A DNA stretch of 64,000 bases from Sandaracinobacter neustonicus (GCF_006385875.1 NZ_VFSU01000031.1:36506-100505), one strand, 5' to 3'; positions 44,621 through 54,218 are shown, numbered from the stretch's first letter. The notes: generated by a model not told the origin, from the letters alone. Program-made: numbers and translations.

Positions 44621-46138
44621 TTACTGCCCGAAGCCCGGTTCGGCGGCGGCTGCCAGTGCGGCGCGGGCGGCGGCCATCAGCGCGCCGGATTTATGCTCGC
44701 ATTCGCGCTGTTCGGCGGCCGGATCGGAATCGGCGACGATGCCCGCGCCTGCCGTTACGTGCATCACCCCGTCCTTCACCACTGCGGTGCGCAGGATGAT
44801 GCAGCTGTCCATCCCGCCGTCCGGCGCGAAATAGCCGACACCGCCTGCGTAGGGGCCGCGCTTTTCGCCTTCCAGTTCGGCGATGATCTGCATCGCCCGC
44901 ACCTTGGGCGCGCCGGACACGGTGCCCGCCGGGAAGCCCGCCAGCAGCGCGTCGATGGCGTCCGTGCCCGGCTTCTGGCGGCCGACCACGTTGGACACGA
45001 TGTGCATCACATGGCTGTAGCGTTCGATGGTGAAGCGTTCCGTCACCTGCACGCTGCCCGCTTCTGCCACCCGGCCGACATCGTTGCGGCCGAGATCGAG
45101 CAGCATCAGATGTTCGGCCAGTTCCTTCGGGTCCGCCAGCAGCGACTGGCGGTTGGCTTCATCCTCCGCCTCTGTCGCGCCCCTTGGCCGTGTGCCGGCG
45201 ATGGGACGGATGGTGACGTCTCCGTCACGCGCGCGGACGAGGATTTCCGGGCTGGAGCCGATCACCGCGAAGCCGGGGAGATCGAGGTGATAGAGGAAAG
45301 GCGAGGGGTTCACCCGCCTGAGCGCGCGATAGAGCTGGAACGGCGGCAGCGGGAACGGCAGCGAAAAGCGTTGGGCCAGCACGACCTGAAAAATGTCTCC
45401 GGCGGCGATATAGTCTTTCGCGGCGGCGACCATGTCGGCGTAGCGGCCGGGCGGCACGGCGGGTGTCGGCGTGGTGGCGGCGGGCAGATCGGGCGTGGCG
45501 GCGCGCGGCGGCAGCGGCTGCGACAGGCGGGCGGCGGCCGCGTGCAGCCGGTCATCGGCTGCGGCGAGCGCCTGTTCCGGGTCCGTCGCGCCATCGGCAT
45601 AGACGGGGGCGACGAGGGTGAGGGTGTCGGCCAGCCTGTCGAACACCAGCAGCAGGCCGGGGCGGACGAAGACCATGTCCGGCACGCCCAGCGGGTCTGC
45701 CGTGGGCACGGGCAGTTTTTCGACGAGACCGGCGGTTTCATAGCCGAAATAGCCGACGAGGAAGGGCAGCGCCGGCGGCAGCCCGGCGGGCACCTCCATG
45801 CGGATGGAGGCGACCAGTTCACGCAGTGCCTGAAGCGTGGGGGCCGGCGCGGGGGAGAAGGCGGCCCTGTCTGTGCGCCAGTGGCGGTTCAGTTCGGCGG
45901 CGTGACCCTGTGCGCGGAAGGCGAGATCGGGATCGAGCCCGATCAGCGAATAACGCCCGCGCGTGCGGCCGCCCTCCACCGATTCCAGCAGGAAGTCGCC
46001 CCGGCCTTCCTGCGCCAGCTTCAGCCATGCCGACACCGGGGTTTCCGTATCAGCCCCCAGTATGAGGTGGCGGCAGGCGTGCTGCCCGGCCTTCAGGCGC
46101 GCGAGCGCGCCCGCGAAATCTGCCCCCGCCGCCGCCAT
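44621..46138 (-). CDS. trpE: Anthranilate synthase component I
   Basis: 505 residues. It converts chorismate to anthranilate with ammonia from TrpG. The N-terminal FLLESVEGG holds the LLES tryptophan-feedback motif, and the C-terminal chorismate-binding domain has FQVVLAQRF, IRPIAGTRPRG, ELAEHLMLLDLGRNDVGRVA and SGAPKVRAMQIIAELE. trpG, trpD and trpC do not follow; DUF885 does. It lies 3 bases after the PpiD-like gene, on the same transcript. Confidence 0.95.
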   Translation of the reverse strand: MAAAGADFAGALARLKAGQHACRHLILGADTETPVSAWLKLAQEGRGDFLLESVEGGRTRGRYSLIGLDPDLAFRAQGHAAELNRHWRTDRAAFSPAPAPTLQALRELVASIRMEVPAGLPPALPFLVGYFGYETAGLVEKLPVPTADPLGVPDMVFVRPGLLLVFDRLADTLTLVAPVYADGATDPEQALAAADDRLHAAAARLSQPLPPRAATPDLPAATTPTPAVPPGRYADMVAAAKDYIAAGDIFQVVLAQRFSLPFPLPPFQLYRALRRVNPSPFLYHLDLPGFAVIGSSPEILVRARDGDVTIRPIAGTRPRGATEAEDEANRQSLLADPKELAEHLMLLDLGRNDVGRVAEAGSVQVTERFTIERYSHVMHIVSNVVGRQKPGTDAIDALLAGFPAGTVSGAPKVRAMQIIAELEGEKRGPYAGGVGYFAPDGGMDSCIILRTAVVKDGVMHVTAGAGIVADSDPAAEQRECEHKSGALMAAARAALAAAAEPGFGQ

Positions 46139-46141
46139 CGC

Positions 46142-48076
46142 TTATTGGGCGATCGCGCCGGTCAGGCGGCTGTTCACCTGCTTGATGGCTTCGGGGTTGC
46201 GGCGCACGCCCACGTCGCGCTCGATGGTGCGCACGAAGCTTTCGGCCATTTCATTGCCCGCGTCGCGCAGCAGGCTCTGGCGCACGGCGTCCACCAGTTG
46301 CGGCGCTTCGGCGAGGTTGCCCGGCGTCACGTCATCCACCTTCACCACGAACCAGCCCTGACCGCCCGGTGCGGCCAGCACGCGGGCCTGCCCCTTGGGG
46401 GTGCTGAGCAGCAACACCACCGGCGGCGGCACCTGCTGGCCCTGTTGCGCCATCTGCGTGAGTTCGAGGCGGCGCACCGACAGCGACTGGGCGGGCGGCA
46501 GCGCCTTGCCTGCGCCCGCCTGCGCCAGCGTTTCGCCCTTGCTGACGGCGGCGGCAATGCGCTCCGCCTCTGCCTTGGCGGCGTCTGACCGGGCCTTGAT
46601 GCCCCACGCCATTTCCACGTCGGCGCGGATCTTGTCCACCGGCACCACCGCGGGGGCGATCACGTCCGTCACTTCCAGCAGGGCGTAGCGGCCGTTTTCC
46701 AGCTCCACCACCTGCGGGCCTTCGCCGGGATCAGCATCGAAGGCCTTGGGCAGCAGCGGCTGCTCCACACGGGTGACCTGATAATTGGCATCGAACAGGC
46801 GGCCGTCCGCCGCGAGCGCGGGGGAGGTCTGCACCGCGATTCCCAGCGATTTCGCGACATCGCCCAGCGATTCGCCGCCCTGCAGGCGATCTTCCACCTT
46901 GGCGACCGTGTCAGACAGAAGGTCCGTCGTCTTTTCGTCTGTCAGCTTCTTCTCAATCTCTGCGCTGACGGACGGGAAGGGGCGGGCGGCAGCCGGGAGG
47001 ATGCGGTCCACCATCAGCACATGCCAGCCCAGCGGCGACTGCACCGGATCGGACACGCCACCGGATTTCAGCGCGAAGGCCGCCTTGGAGACGCCTTCGT
47101 TCACCGTTTTGGCGAGGTCTGCGGCGCTGTGCACGCCCAGCACGGTGTCGACATCGGCATAGCCTTCGCCCGCCGCCGCTTCGAGGAAGGGCTTGCCGCC
47201 GCGAACGGCGCTGACGAAGGCCTTTGCCGCCGCTTCGTCGCGAATCACCACTTGCCGGACTTCGCGCTGCTCCACGCCGCCGAATTCCTGCTGATGCTCG
47301 TCATAATATTTGCGCACCTCGGCCGCCGTGGGGCGGGCCTTTTCGGCCAGCGCGAAGCTGTCGATTTCTGCGAAGCGGAAGGCGCGGCGTTCCGGCAGGG
47401 TGTAGGCGGCCTTGTTTTCATCATGGAAGGCCTTCAGCTGCGCGTCGCTCGGCTTGCCCGGATCGGGCATCGCGGCCGAGGGGATCGGCAGGATGCTGCC
47501 GCGCCGCACTTCCAGCAGCAGCGCCGCGAAGGGTTCCGCCATGCCGCGCGGCACGCTGGTGCCTGCCACCACCGGTTGCAGCAGCTGGCGGCGCAGCAGG
47601 TCCTGCTCCACCGAATCGCGCAGTTCCTGCTCAGACAGGCGCTGATCCGCCAGCAGGCGGCGGAAGGTCGGCTCGTCGAACTTGCCGTTCACGTGGAAAG
47701 CCGGGACAGAGGCGATTTCACCGTCGATCATCCGGCGGGAGATCGCCATGCCGTTCTTGCCGGCGAAGGCCTGCATCGCCTTGCCCGAGATCATCTGCTG
47801 CAGCACCATCTCGCCGCCACCGGCCTTGATGAAATCAGGGTTGGTGATGGTAGGTGTGCGCTGCCGTTCGCGCGCCACGGCGCGATCGACAAGCTTCTGG
47901 TAATCGGTTTCGCTGATGGGAGAATCGCCAACCGTGGCCATCACCTTGCCGCTGGGGCCGGAGCCGCCGCCGGGGCCGGTGGGATGGAACAGGGTGACGA
48001 CAAGCGCCCCCAGCGCGAGCAGGAGGATGAGAATCCCGACCCATGAGGACACCGACTTGCGCAGGATCTGGAGCAT
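46142..48076 (-). CDS. ppiD: PpiD/SurA-like peptidylprolyl isomerase, membrane-anchored foldase
   Basis: 644 residues from the ATG at 48076 (an upstream in-frame start is discarded). One membrane helix near residues 12-33 (VGILILLLALGALVVTLF), then a SurA/PpiD N-terminal chaperone domain (about 45-220), a rotamase (PPIC) domain (about 230-360; FALKSGGVSDPVQSPLGWHVLMVD) and a further helical part to 644. It would assist folding of periplasmic and outer-membrane proteins at the inner membrane. Upstream of trpE, a common sphingomonad pairing. Confidence 0.9.
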   Translation of the reverse strand: MLQILRKSVSSWVGILILLLALGALVVTLFHPTGPGGGSGPSGKVMATVGDSPISETDYQKLVDRAVARERQRTPTITNPDFIKAGGGEMVLQQMISGKAMQAFAGKNGMAISRRMIDGEIASVPAFHVNGKFDEPTFRRLLADQRLSEQELRDSVEQDLLRRQLLQPVVAGTSVPRGMAEPFAALLLEVRRGSILPIPSAAMPDPGKPSDAQLKAFHDENKAAYTLPERRAFRFAEIDSFALAEKARPTAAEVRKYYDEHQQEFGGVEQREVRQVVIRDEAAAKAFVSAVRGGKPFLEAAAGEGYADVDTVLGVHSAADLAKTVNEGVSKAAFALKSGGVSDPVQSPLGWHVLMVDRILPAAARPFPSVSAEIEKKLTDEKTTDLLSDTVAKVEDRLQGGESLGDVAKSLGIAVQTSPALAADGRLFDANYQVTRVEQPLLPKAFDADPGEGPQVVELENGRYALLEVTDVIAPAVVPVDKIRADVEMAWGIKARSDAAKAEAERIAAAVSKGETLAQAGAGKALPPAQSLSVRRLELTQMAQQGQQVPPPVVLLLSTPKGQARVLAAPGGQGWFVVKVDDVTPGNLAEAPQLVDAVRQSLLRDAGNEMAESFVRTIERDVGVRRNPEAIKQVNSRLTGAIAQ

Positions 48077-48138
48077 GAAAGACCTTCTTGAAACCACTGG
48101 CCACCCATCGGGCGGCATTTGGGGCACCTGTTAGCGGC

Positions 48139-48654
48139 ATGGCAGGGCTTTGGCCAGCGGGCTGGCGGCAGCCCGACGCAGCGGCGGGCGCGGCCCCGCT
48201 GATCCTGACGCTGGCGCTGCCCGAGGCCTTGCAGCGCGCAACGGACGCCCTGCGCGGGCGGCTGGCACCGGAGGCCGCCGCCCATGCGCCCGCGCATCTG
48301 GGGCTGTTCCGGCATTTGCCGGGGTTGCAGGCGGCCATCATCGAGGCGGACATGCGGGCCATGGCGACGGGCACTGCGCCGACGTTCCGGCTGGGGCCGC
48401 CGCAGCGGTGGGACAGGCTGTGGGTGGCCCCGGCAACGGGGCTGGACGCCCTGCGCGACGAACTGGCCGCACGCTGGCACGGCCTGCTGGCTGCGCCCGA
48501 TATGGGGCGGCCACGGCTGCATATCAGCCTGTGCGGTGGCCCCGATTCGCCGCCGCCGCTGCCGGAAGGACCGTGGCGCGCCTGCGGGCTGCTGCTGTGG
48601 CAATACGACAAGGCGTGCTGGAGGCCGCTTGTGGCATGCCGTTTCCGCCGGTAA
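48139..48654 (+). CDS. 2H phosphoesterase (2'-5' RNA ligase family)
   Basis: 171 residues from the ATG at 48139. Two His motifs about 110 residues apart fit the 2H superfamily: APAHLGLFRHLPG and RLHISLCGG. The first motif reads HLG, where Thr or Ser normally follows as HxT/S, so catalytic competence is uncertain. The family acts on cyclic phosphodiesters or 2'-5' RNA ends. Short divergent gap (62 bases) from the PpiD-like gene, and 10 bases before bamD. Confidence 0.75.
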   Translation: MAGLWPAGWRQPDAAAGAAPLILTLALPEALQRATDALRGRLAPEAAAHAPAHLGLFRHLPGLQAAIIEADMRAMATGTAPTFRLGPPQRWDRLWVAPATGLDALRDELAARWHGLLAAPDMGRPRLHISLCGGPDSPPPLPEGPWRACGLLLWQYDKACWRPLVACRFRR

Positions 48655-48664
48655 GGCGGGGGCC

Positions 48665-49540
48665 ATGACAATCCGCTCCGTTCCGGCCTTCCGGGTGCGC
48701 CCCACTGGCCGCATGCCCACTGGCCGCATGTTGGCCGCATCCCTTCTGGCCGTGTCGCTTGCCTTGACCGCCGGTTGCGCGCGCAACCGCAACAAGCCCC
48801 GGCAGGATCAGGCCTATGTCGCCCGCGATGTGGAGACGCTGTATTCCATCGCCCGCGATACGCTGGAGAAGGGCGATTACAAGCTGGCCGCGATGATGTT
48901 CGACGAGGTGGAGCGCCAGCACCCCTATTCGGTGTGGGCGCGCCGCGCGCAGCTGATGTCTGCGTTCAGCTATTACGCATCGCGCCAATATCCCGAAGCG
49001 ATCATGACGTCGCAGCGCTTCCTCAGCCTGCACCCCGGCAACCGCGATGCGCCCTATGCCTATTACATCATCGCGCTGAGCTATTATGAACAGATCGCCG
49101 ATGTGGCGCGGGATCAGAAGATCACGCAACAGGCGCTGACGGCGTTGCAGGAACTGGTGCGGCGCTTCCCGGACAGCCGCTATGCCGCAGACGCGCGGCT
49201 GAAGATCGACCTTGTGAACGACCATCTGGCCGGCAAGGAACTGGATGTCGGCCGCTTCTACGCGCGCAACCGGCAGTGGATTTCCGCCGCCGTCCGCTAT
49301 CGCAACGTGATCGACGAGTATCAGACGACGAGCCATGTGCCCGAAGCGCTTTACCGGCTGGTGGAAGCCAATCTGGCACTGGGCTTGCAGGACGAGGCGC
49401 TGCGCAACGCGGCTGTGCTGTCGGCCAACTATCCCGGCTCCAAATGGTATGAGCGGGCCTATGCGCTGATGCGGAAATATGCCCCCAACGCCACCGTGGA
49501 GGCACCAAAGGCCGCAGGGGCCACCCCCGGCGGCGCCTGA
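48665..49540 (+). CDS. bamD: Outer membrane assembly lipoprotein BamD
   Basis: 291 residues from the ATG at 48665. Lipobox LTAGC puts the lipidated Cys at residue 38; the N-terminus before the signal is extended and contains a tandem PTGRM/PTGRM. TPR-like repeats follow: YSIARDTLEKGDYKLAAMMFDEVERQHPYSVWARRAQLM, HPGNRDAPYAYYIIALSYYEQI and YRNVIDEYQTTSHVPEALYRLVEANLALG. BamD is an essential part of the BAM complex. recN follows by 8 bases. Confidence 0.95.
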   Translation: MTIRSVPAFRVRPTGRMPTGRMLAASLLAVSLALTAGCARNRNKPRQDQAYVARDVETLYSIARDTLEKGDYKLAAMMFDEVERQHPYSVWARRAQLMSAFSYYASRQYPEAIMTSQRFLSLHPGNRDAPYAYYIIALSYYEQIADVARDQKITQQALTALQELVRRFPDSRYAADARLKIDLVNDHLAGKELDVGRFYARNRQWISAAVRYRNVIDEYQTTSHVPEALYRLVEANLALGLQDEALRNAAVLSANYPGSKWYERAYALMRKYAPNATVEAPKAAGATPGGA

Positions 49541-49548
49541 CGCCCCGG

Positions 49549-51192
49549 ATGCTCAGGGGGCTTTCGATCCGGGATCTGGTGCTGATCGAGCGGGTCGCGC
49601 TTGAGCTGGAGCCGGGGCTGACCGTGCTGACGGGCGAGACGGGGGCGGGGAAATCCATCCTGCTGGATGGCCTTGGGCTGGCGCTGGGCGAGCGCGCTGA
49701 CGCCGCCATGGTGCGCAAGGGCGCGGCACAGGCTGTCGCCACCGCCAGTTTCGAAGTGGCCCCCGGCCATGCCGCCGCACTGCTGCTGGCGGAAAACGGA
49801 ATCGAAAGCGACACCCCCGGCGAGATTGTGCTGCGCCGTACGCTGAAGGCCGATGGTGGCAGCCGCGCGCATGTGAATGACGTGCCGGTTTCCGCCACGC
49901 TGCTGCGCCAGCTGGGGCAGTTGCTGGTGGAAGTGCATGGCCAGCATGACGAACGCGGCCTGCTGAACCCGCGCGGGCATATGGAGTTGCTGGACGGTTT
50001 CGCCGGGCATTCGGCGGCGCTGGCCGATGTTGCCGTCGCCTATGCCGAATGGCGCGCGGCGCAGGATGCGCGCGAAGCCGCCGAGGCCGCCGCCGAGAAA
50101 GACGCGCGAGACCGGGACTGGCTGGAGCATGCCGCGGGCGAATTGAAGGCGCTGAAGCCGCTGCCCGGCGAGGAGGCCGAACTGGCCGAGACGCGCAGCA
50201 ATATGCAGAAGGGCGCGCGGCTGGCCGATGCGCTGGAATCCGTGGACGCGCTCGTCTCTGCCGCAGACGGTGCGTTGGGGCAGTTGCGACAGGCGGCGCG
50301 GCGGCTGGAACGCATCGCCGAGGGCGACGCGGATTTGCAGGCGGCGCTGGACGGAATCGACCGGGCGCTGGTGGAAGGCGATTCCGTGGAAGCGGCGCTG
50401 CAACGGGTGCGCTCACGCTTTCTGGTGTCTCCCGATGCGCTGGAGGCCGCCGAAGCGCGGCTGTTCGAACTGCGCGCCATGGCGCGCAAGCACCGGGTGG
50501 AGGTGGAGGCGCTGCCCGCGCTCGCCGCCGATCTGCTGGCGCGGCTGGCCGCGCTGGAGGTGGCGGGCGATCGGATCGGCACGCTGACGAAGGCGGAAGC
50601 CGCCGCGCTGGCCGTGCTGGAGCAGCTGGCCGCGAAGCTGAGCGCCGCACGCACGGCCGCAGGCACCCGGCTGGATGCGGCGGTGAACGCCGAGTTGCCC
50701 GCGCTGAAGCTGGACTCCGCGCGCTTCCGCACGGTGGTGGCCCCGGCCGCTCTGGGCGCGACCGGCGGCGATCAGGTGCGGTTCGAAATCGCCACCAACG
50801 CCGGCACAGACTTCGGCCCCCTCACGAAGATCGCCTCAGGCGGCGAACTCTCCCGCTTCATCCTCGCGCTGAAAGTGGCGCTGGCCAGCACCGGCACCGC
50901 CGGCACGCTGATCTTCGACGAGATCGACCGCGGCGTGGGCGGTGCCACCGCCAGCGCCATCGGCGGCCGCCTCGCCCGCGTGGCAGACGGTGCGCAAGTG
51001 CTGGTGGTGACACACAGCCCGCAAGTGGCAGCCGAAGGCGCGCACCATCTGCGCATCAGCAAAGCCAGCGGCGCCACAACAGTGGAACCACTGGACGCCG
51101 ACGCCCGCCGCGACGAAGTGGCGCGCATGCTGTCCGGCGCGGAAGTGACGGCCGAGGCAAGGGCGGCGGCGGAGACGTTGCTGCGGCGGTGA
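49549..51192 (+). CDS. recN: DNA repair ATPase RecN
   Basis: 547 residues, the SMC-like RecN length. Walker A TGETGAGKS near residue 28, a helical coiled-coil arm (about 150-370), the ABC signature KIASGGELSRFILALK, and Walker B TLIFDEIDRGVGG. It acts in repair of double-strand breaks. Eight bases after bamD on the same strand; the pair is common in alphaproteobacteria. Confidence 0.96.
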   Translation: MLRGLSIRDLVLIERVALELEPGLTVLTGETGAGKSILLDGLGLALGERADAAMVRKGAAQAVATASFEVAPGHAAALLLAENGIESDTPGEIVLRRTLKADGGSRAHVNDVPVSATLLRQLGQLLVEVHGQHDERGLLNPRGHMELLDGFAGHSAALADVAVAYAEWRAAQDAREAAEAAAEKDARDRDWLEHAAGELKALKPLPGEEAELAETRSNMQKGARLADALESVDALVSAADGALGQLRQAARRLERIAEGDADLQAALDGIDRALVEGDSVEAALQRVRSRFLVSPDALEAAEARLFELRAMARKHRVEVEALPALAADLLARLAALEVAGDRIGTLTKAEAAALAVLEQLAAKLSAARTAAGTRLDAAVNAELPALKLDSARFRTVVAPAALGATGGDQVRFEIATNAGTDFGPLTKIASGGELSRFILALKVALASTGTAGTLIFDEIDRGVGGATASAIGGRLARVADGAQVLVVTHSPQVAAEGAHHLRISKASGATTVEPLDADARRDEVARMLSGAEVTAEARAAAETLLRR

Positions 51193-51218
51193 TGGGGCGT
51201 TGTCCCTAGCTGTGGAAG

Positions 51219-51673
51219 ACCAAGGGCTCTGCCCTTGGAACCCGGCAGGGAGCTGTGCTCCCTACACCCACATTTGTAGGTCTTTCGGATAGGGTTGGTT
51301 TGCGGTTGGTTTGATTGCCTGCGGCGCTTTGGGGCGGTGTGACGTTATCATTTCCCGCTCAGGCTGAGCTTGTCGAAGCCCCCGGAGCGAAGCTGCGGCG
51401 GCCGAGCCGGGGGTCATGCCACATGGGGCTTCGACAAGCTCAGCCTGAGCGGATAGAGAGCGGGTTGGGGTGTGGGGATGTTGTGGATCAGGCCTACCGG
51501 TGACACCCCCTCTCCTACTCTCCCCCTTACAGGGGGAGAGAGTTGCGGTGCGCCGCAGGCAATCGAATCTGATCACTCGAACGGCGTTGGGGTTGGGGCG
51601 CAACGCAAACTTAGAGGGTGCAGGGAAATCATTTCCCTGCCGGGTGCAGGGCAGAGCCCTGCCCGCCGGAGGC
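51219..51673. repeat. Mosaic repeat island with an inverted-repeat element
   Basis: Fills most of 51193-51740. Left: hairpin CCAAGGGCTCTGCCCTTGG (51220-51238), arms GCAGGGAGC/GCTCCCTAC (51245-51265, last base mismatched), GATTGCCTGCGGCGC (about 51313-51327), the roughly 100-base inverted-repeat element (51356-51451), reverse CT/GA hairpin (about 51516-51542), reversed core, arms GCAGGGAAAT/ATTTCCCTGC (51620-51640), GCAGGGCAGAGCCCTGC and the reversed outer box. Its right end abuts the start of a plus-strand gene, not a stop codon. Confidence 0.84.
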
Positions 51674-51740
51674 CCCCACGCCCCACGCCCCGCAGCCCCC
51701 CAACATGCGCGGGCTTTGCCCCCGGCTCCGAACGCCCTAC

Positions 51741-52634
51741 ATGTCTGCGGGCATGAACGCGGAATATGAAAAGCTGGTGGCGGAAGCCCCTTATGGCCGG
51801 GTGGAGCGTTTGTCTCCGTTGGTGCGGCGGGTGTTGGCGCAGAATCCGTCGCCGTTCACCTTTCTGGGCACCGGCACCTATATCGTCGGCAATGGCATTG
51901 TGGCCGTGATCGATCCCGGCCCGGCTGACCCGGCGCATCTGGATGCGGTGGCGGCGGCGCTGGAGGGGGAGGTGGTTTCGCACCATCTCGTCACGCACAC
52001 GCATATGGATCATTCGCCCGGCGCGCGGCCGTTGCAGGCGCGGCTGGGCGGGGTGATCGCCGGGTGCGCGCCGCTGGCGCTGAGTGACGACGGCCCGCGT
52101 GCGGATGCCGGGTTCGATCCGCATTATGCCCCGGATCAGGTGCTGGCCGATGGGGAGAGCGTGTCGGGCCCCGGCTGGACGCTGACGGCGGTGCACACGC
52201 CGGGGCATACCTCCAACCATCTGTGTTTCGCGCTGGAGGAGGAGGGCGCGCTGTTTTCCGGCGACCATGTGATGGGCTGGTCCACCAGCGTGGTCGCGCC
52301 GCCCGATGGGGACATGGCGGCCTATATGGCTTCGTTGCAAAAGCTGCTGGAGCGGCCGGACACGCGCTATTTCCCCACCCATGGCGCGCCGGTGGAGGAG
52401 CCGCAGCGGCTGGTGCGGGCGATGATCGGCCACCGCCGCCAGCGGGAGAACCAGATTCTGGCGCTGCTGGGGGCGGGGCCGCGCGCGATCCCGGCGCTGG
52501 TGGAGCAGATGTATGCGGCGATTGATCCGCGCCTGTGGCCGGCGGCCGGGCGCAGCGTGCTGGCGCATCTGATCGATTTGCAGGCGCGCGGTCGCGTGCT
52601 GCCGGATGGCGAGATGTGGGTGATGCGGCCATGA
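51741..52634 (+). CDS. MBL-fold metallo-hydrolase (LACTB2/beta-lactamase-like)
   Basis: 297 residues from the ATG at 51741; an ATG at 51753 is equally plausible since neither has a strong ribosome-binding site. Metal motif THTHMDHSPGAR (near residue 85), HTPGHTSNHLCF, LFSGDHVMGWS and PTHGAP provide the metal ligands. The segment NPSPFTFLGTGTYIVG and the C-terminal winged-helix-like end are typical of the LACTB2-like group. Substrate unknown. Its stop overlaps the next ATG (ATGA). Confidence 0.9.
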   Translation: MSAGMNAEYEKLVAEAPYGRVERLSPLVRRVLAQNPSPFTFLGTGTYIVGNGIVAVIDPGPADPAHLDAVAAALEGEVVSHHLVTHTHMDHSPGARPLQARLGGVIAGCAPLALSDDGPRADAGFDPHYAPDQVLADGESVSGPGWTLTAVHTPGHTSNHLCFALEEEGALFSGDHVMGWSTSVVAPPDGDMAAYMASLQKLLERPDTRYFPTHGAPVEEPQRLVRAMIGHRRQRENQILALLGAGPRAIPALVEQMYAAIDPRLWPAAGRSVLAHLIDLQARGRVLPDGEMWVMRP

Positions 52635-53260
52635 AGCGGCTTCTTTCGATCATCGGCGCGCTGGCGCTGATCGGCGTCGCGCTGGGGCTGGCTGCCGGGC
52701 CGGAGCGGCGGCAGCAGGCGTGCATCTCCATCGGCCTGTGCGAGCGGCCGGATTTTCTGGGGGCGATGCTGGTATCGGTGCAGAAGCAACAGAAGCTGCT
52801 GGTGCTGACGGCGCGGCTGGTGCTGCCGGTTTCCTCTGCGCGCGATACCACCTTTGGCTCCATCACCGTCGCCACCACGCGGCAGACGGCGATCCTGCCC
52901 GCCACGGTGAATTATGTGGTGGATCTCTCCGCGTTGAAGTCGTCTGACCTGAACTGGGATCGGGAGACTGAGACGCTGCGCGTGCAGCGTCCGCCGGTGC
53001 GGCCGATGCCCGCCAGCATCGATTGGGGGCAGGCGCAGACGTTCGAGGACAGCGGCTGGCAGACGGCGCTGACGGGCGTGTCCGCCAATCTGAAGCGCGA
53101 CAATGAGCAAAAGGCCCCCGGCCAGTTCGCGGCGCAGGCGGGTGCGAAGGATTTGCTGGCAATGGCCGATCATGCCGCCGATCAGGCGCTGGAAACCAGC
53201 TTCCGCATGCCGCTGGTGGCGGCGGGATTCACGGATGCGAAGGTGATCGTCAGCCGCTGA
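52631..53260 (+). CDS. DUF4230-family protein
   Basis: 209 residues from an ATG overlapping the previous stop codon by 4 bases. One N-terminal membrane segment (residues 4-22). The middle matches the DUF4230 pattern: QKQQKLLVLTARLVLPVSSARDTTFGSITVATTRQTAILPATVNYVVDLSALKSSDLNWDRETETLRVQRPPV. The C-terminal half is helical. The function of this family is not established. Confidence 0.88.
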   Translation: MKRLLSIIGALALIGVALGLAAGPERRQQACISIGLCERPDFLGAMLVSVQKQQKLLVLTARLVLPVSSARDTTFGSITVATTRQTAILPATVNYVVDLSALKSSDLNWDRETETLRVQRPPVRPMPASIDWGQAQTFEDSGWQTALTGVSANLKRDNEQKAPGQFAAQAGAKDLLAMADHAADQALETSFRMPLVAAGFTDAKVIVSR

Positions 53261-53267
53261 GGGTTGG

Positions 53268-53945
53268 TCAGAACTTCGTGTTCAGCCCCAAACTCAGCGC
53301 ATGGTTGACGCGGTCGTCTCCGGTGACGACGGCCTGATTGAGATAGCCCGCCTCCAGCACGACCGTCTTTGTCAGCGGGATGCCCAGCCCGGCGAAGGTG
53401 CGGAACTGGCTCACGCCTTCCAGCCCGTCGTCCTCTGGGCTGGAGAGCAGCGCCAGCAATTCCGTGTGGACAATCGCCTTCAGCCCCTCCGGCCCCTTCA
53501 GCGGGATGTTCAGCCGCAACTGCTGCCGCACCCGCACAGCCATCCCGTCGGAATCGCTGAAGAAGCGCTCCTCCAGCCGGGTGCGGCCCAGCAGTTCCGC
53601 CTTGCCGATGGACATCAGCTTGTAGTTCGCCTGCTGGTAGATGCGATGTTCATGCTCCACCTGCCCGCTGAGGCTTTTGGACCAGACATAGCTGTAGCCG
53701 GCACCCAGCAGCCCGCCGCTCGGCGGCCGCCAGCCCAGCAGGCCGCGCACCTGAAAATGGCCGAAGTGGGTGGCATTGTCGGAATGGCGACTGTTCATAT
53801 CCATCACCAGATCGAAATCGGATGAGAGCTTCTTCGTCGCCGCCAGAGACAGCCAGACCTGCGCGTCATTGTCGTCACCGGCGCGCACGCCGGTGGCCAT
53901 GCCCAGCAGCAGCGCCAGCGCGAGGAATTGTCTTAAAAACGTCAT
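53268..53945 (-). CDS. DUF2490-family outer membrane protein
   Basis: 225 residues from the ATG at 53945. Signal peptide (residues 1-22, cleavage near VRA/GDD). The mature part alternates polar and hydrophobic residues and contains DNDAQVWLSLAATKKLSSDFDLVMDMNSRHSD, YKLMSIGKAELLGRTRLEERFF and ends in a C-terminal Phe (LSLGLNTKF), the beta-barrel assembly signal. Probably an outer membrane beta barrel; role unknown. It is convergent with the DUF4230 gene, 7 bases apart. Confidence 0.85.
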   Translation of the reverse strand: MTFLRQFLALALLLGMATGVRAGDDNDAQVWLSLAATKKLSSDFDLVMDMNSRHSDNATHFGHFQVRGLLGWRPPSGGLLGAGYSYVWSKSLSGQVEHEHRIYQQANYKLMSIGKAELLGRTRLEERFFSDSDGMAVRVRQQLRLNIPLKGPEGLKAIVHTELLALLSSPEDDGLEGVSQFRTFAGLGIPLTKTVVLEAGYLNQAVVTGDDRVNHALSLGLNTKF

Positions 53946-54041
53946 GCGGCCTGCATTGGCAGATTGCCCCGTTCGCGCAAGATCGCGCCTGCGCCACATG
54001 CCCCCTTCCCATGACGCGCTGAAGACAGCAGAACGGCGCGC

Positions 54042-54218
54042 ATGCCCGAACTGGCCGCCTCTGCCGTCGCATCGCCCTGCCGCAACATCTGCCGGCTGAA
54101 GCGTGGGCTTTGCACCGGCTGCGGCCGCACCATGGAAGAGATCGCCGCATGGCCCACCGCGCCGGATGCGGTGAAACTGGCCATTCGGGCGCGCGCGGCG
54201 GGCAGAATTCGCGCCTGA
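54042..54218 (+). CDS. Small DUF1289 protein with zinc-like cysteines
   Basis: 58 residues. It has the DUF1289 pattern: SPCRNICRLKRGLCTGCGRTMEEIAAW, with four cysteines (SPC, NIC, LC, GC). The fold probably binds zinc or a cluster, and a role in Fe-S handling or regulation has been proposed for the family; unproven. Divergent from the DUF2490 gene (96-base gap) and 50 bases upstream of rpe. Confidence 0.85.
   Translation: MPELAASAVASPCRNICRLKRGLCTGCGRTMEEIAAWPTAPDAVKLAIRARAAGRIRA

Noticed and set aside
42725..46588. Two long plus-strand frames antisense to the DUF885 peptidase and trpE genes
   Set aside because: Same mirror effect. The minus-strand proteins carry catalytic motifs, and the antisense products are Gly/Arg/Gln/Ala-rich without motifs.
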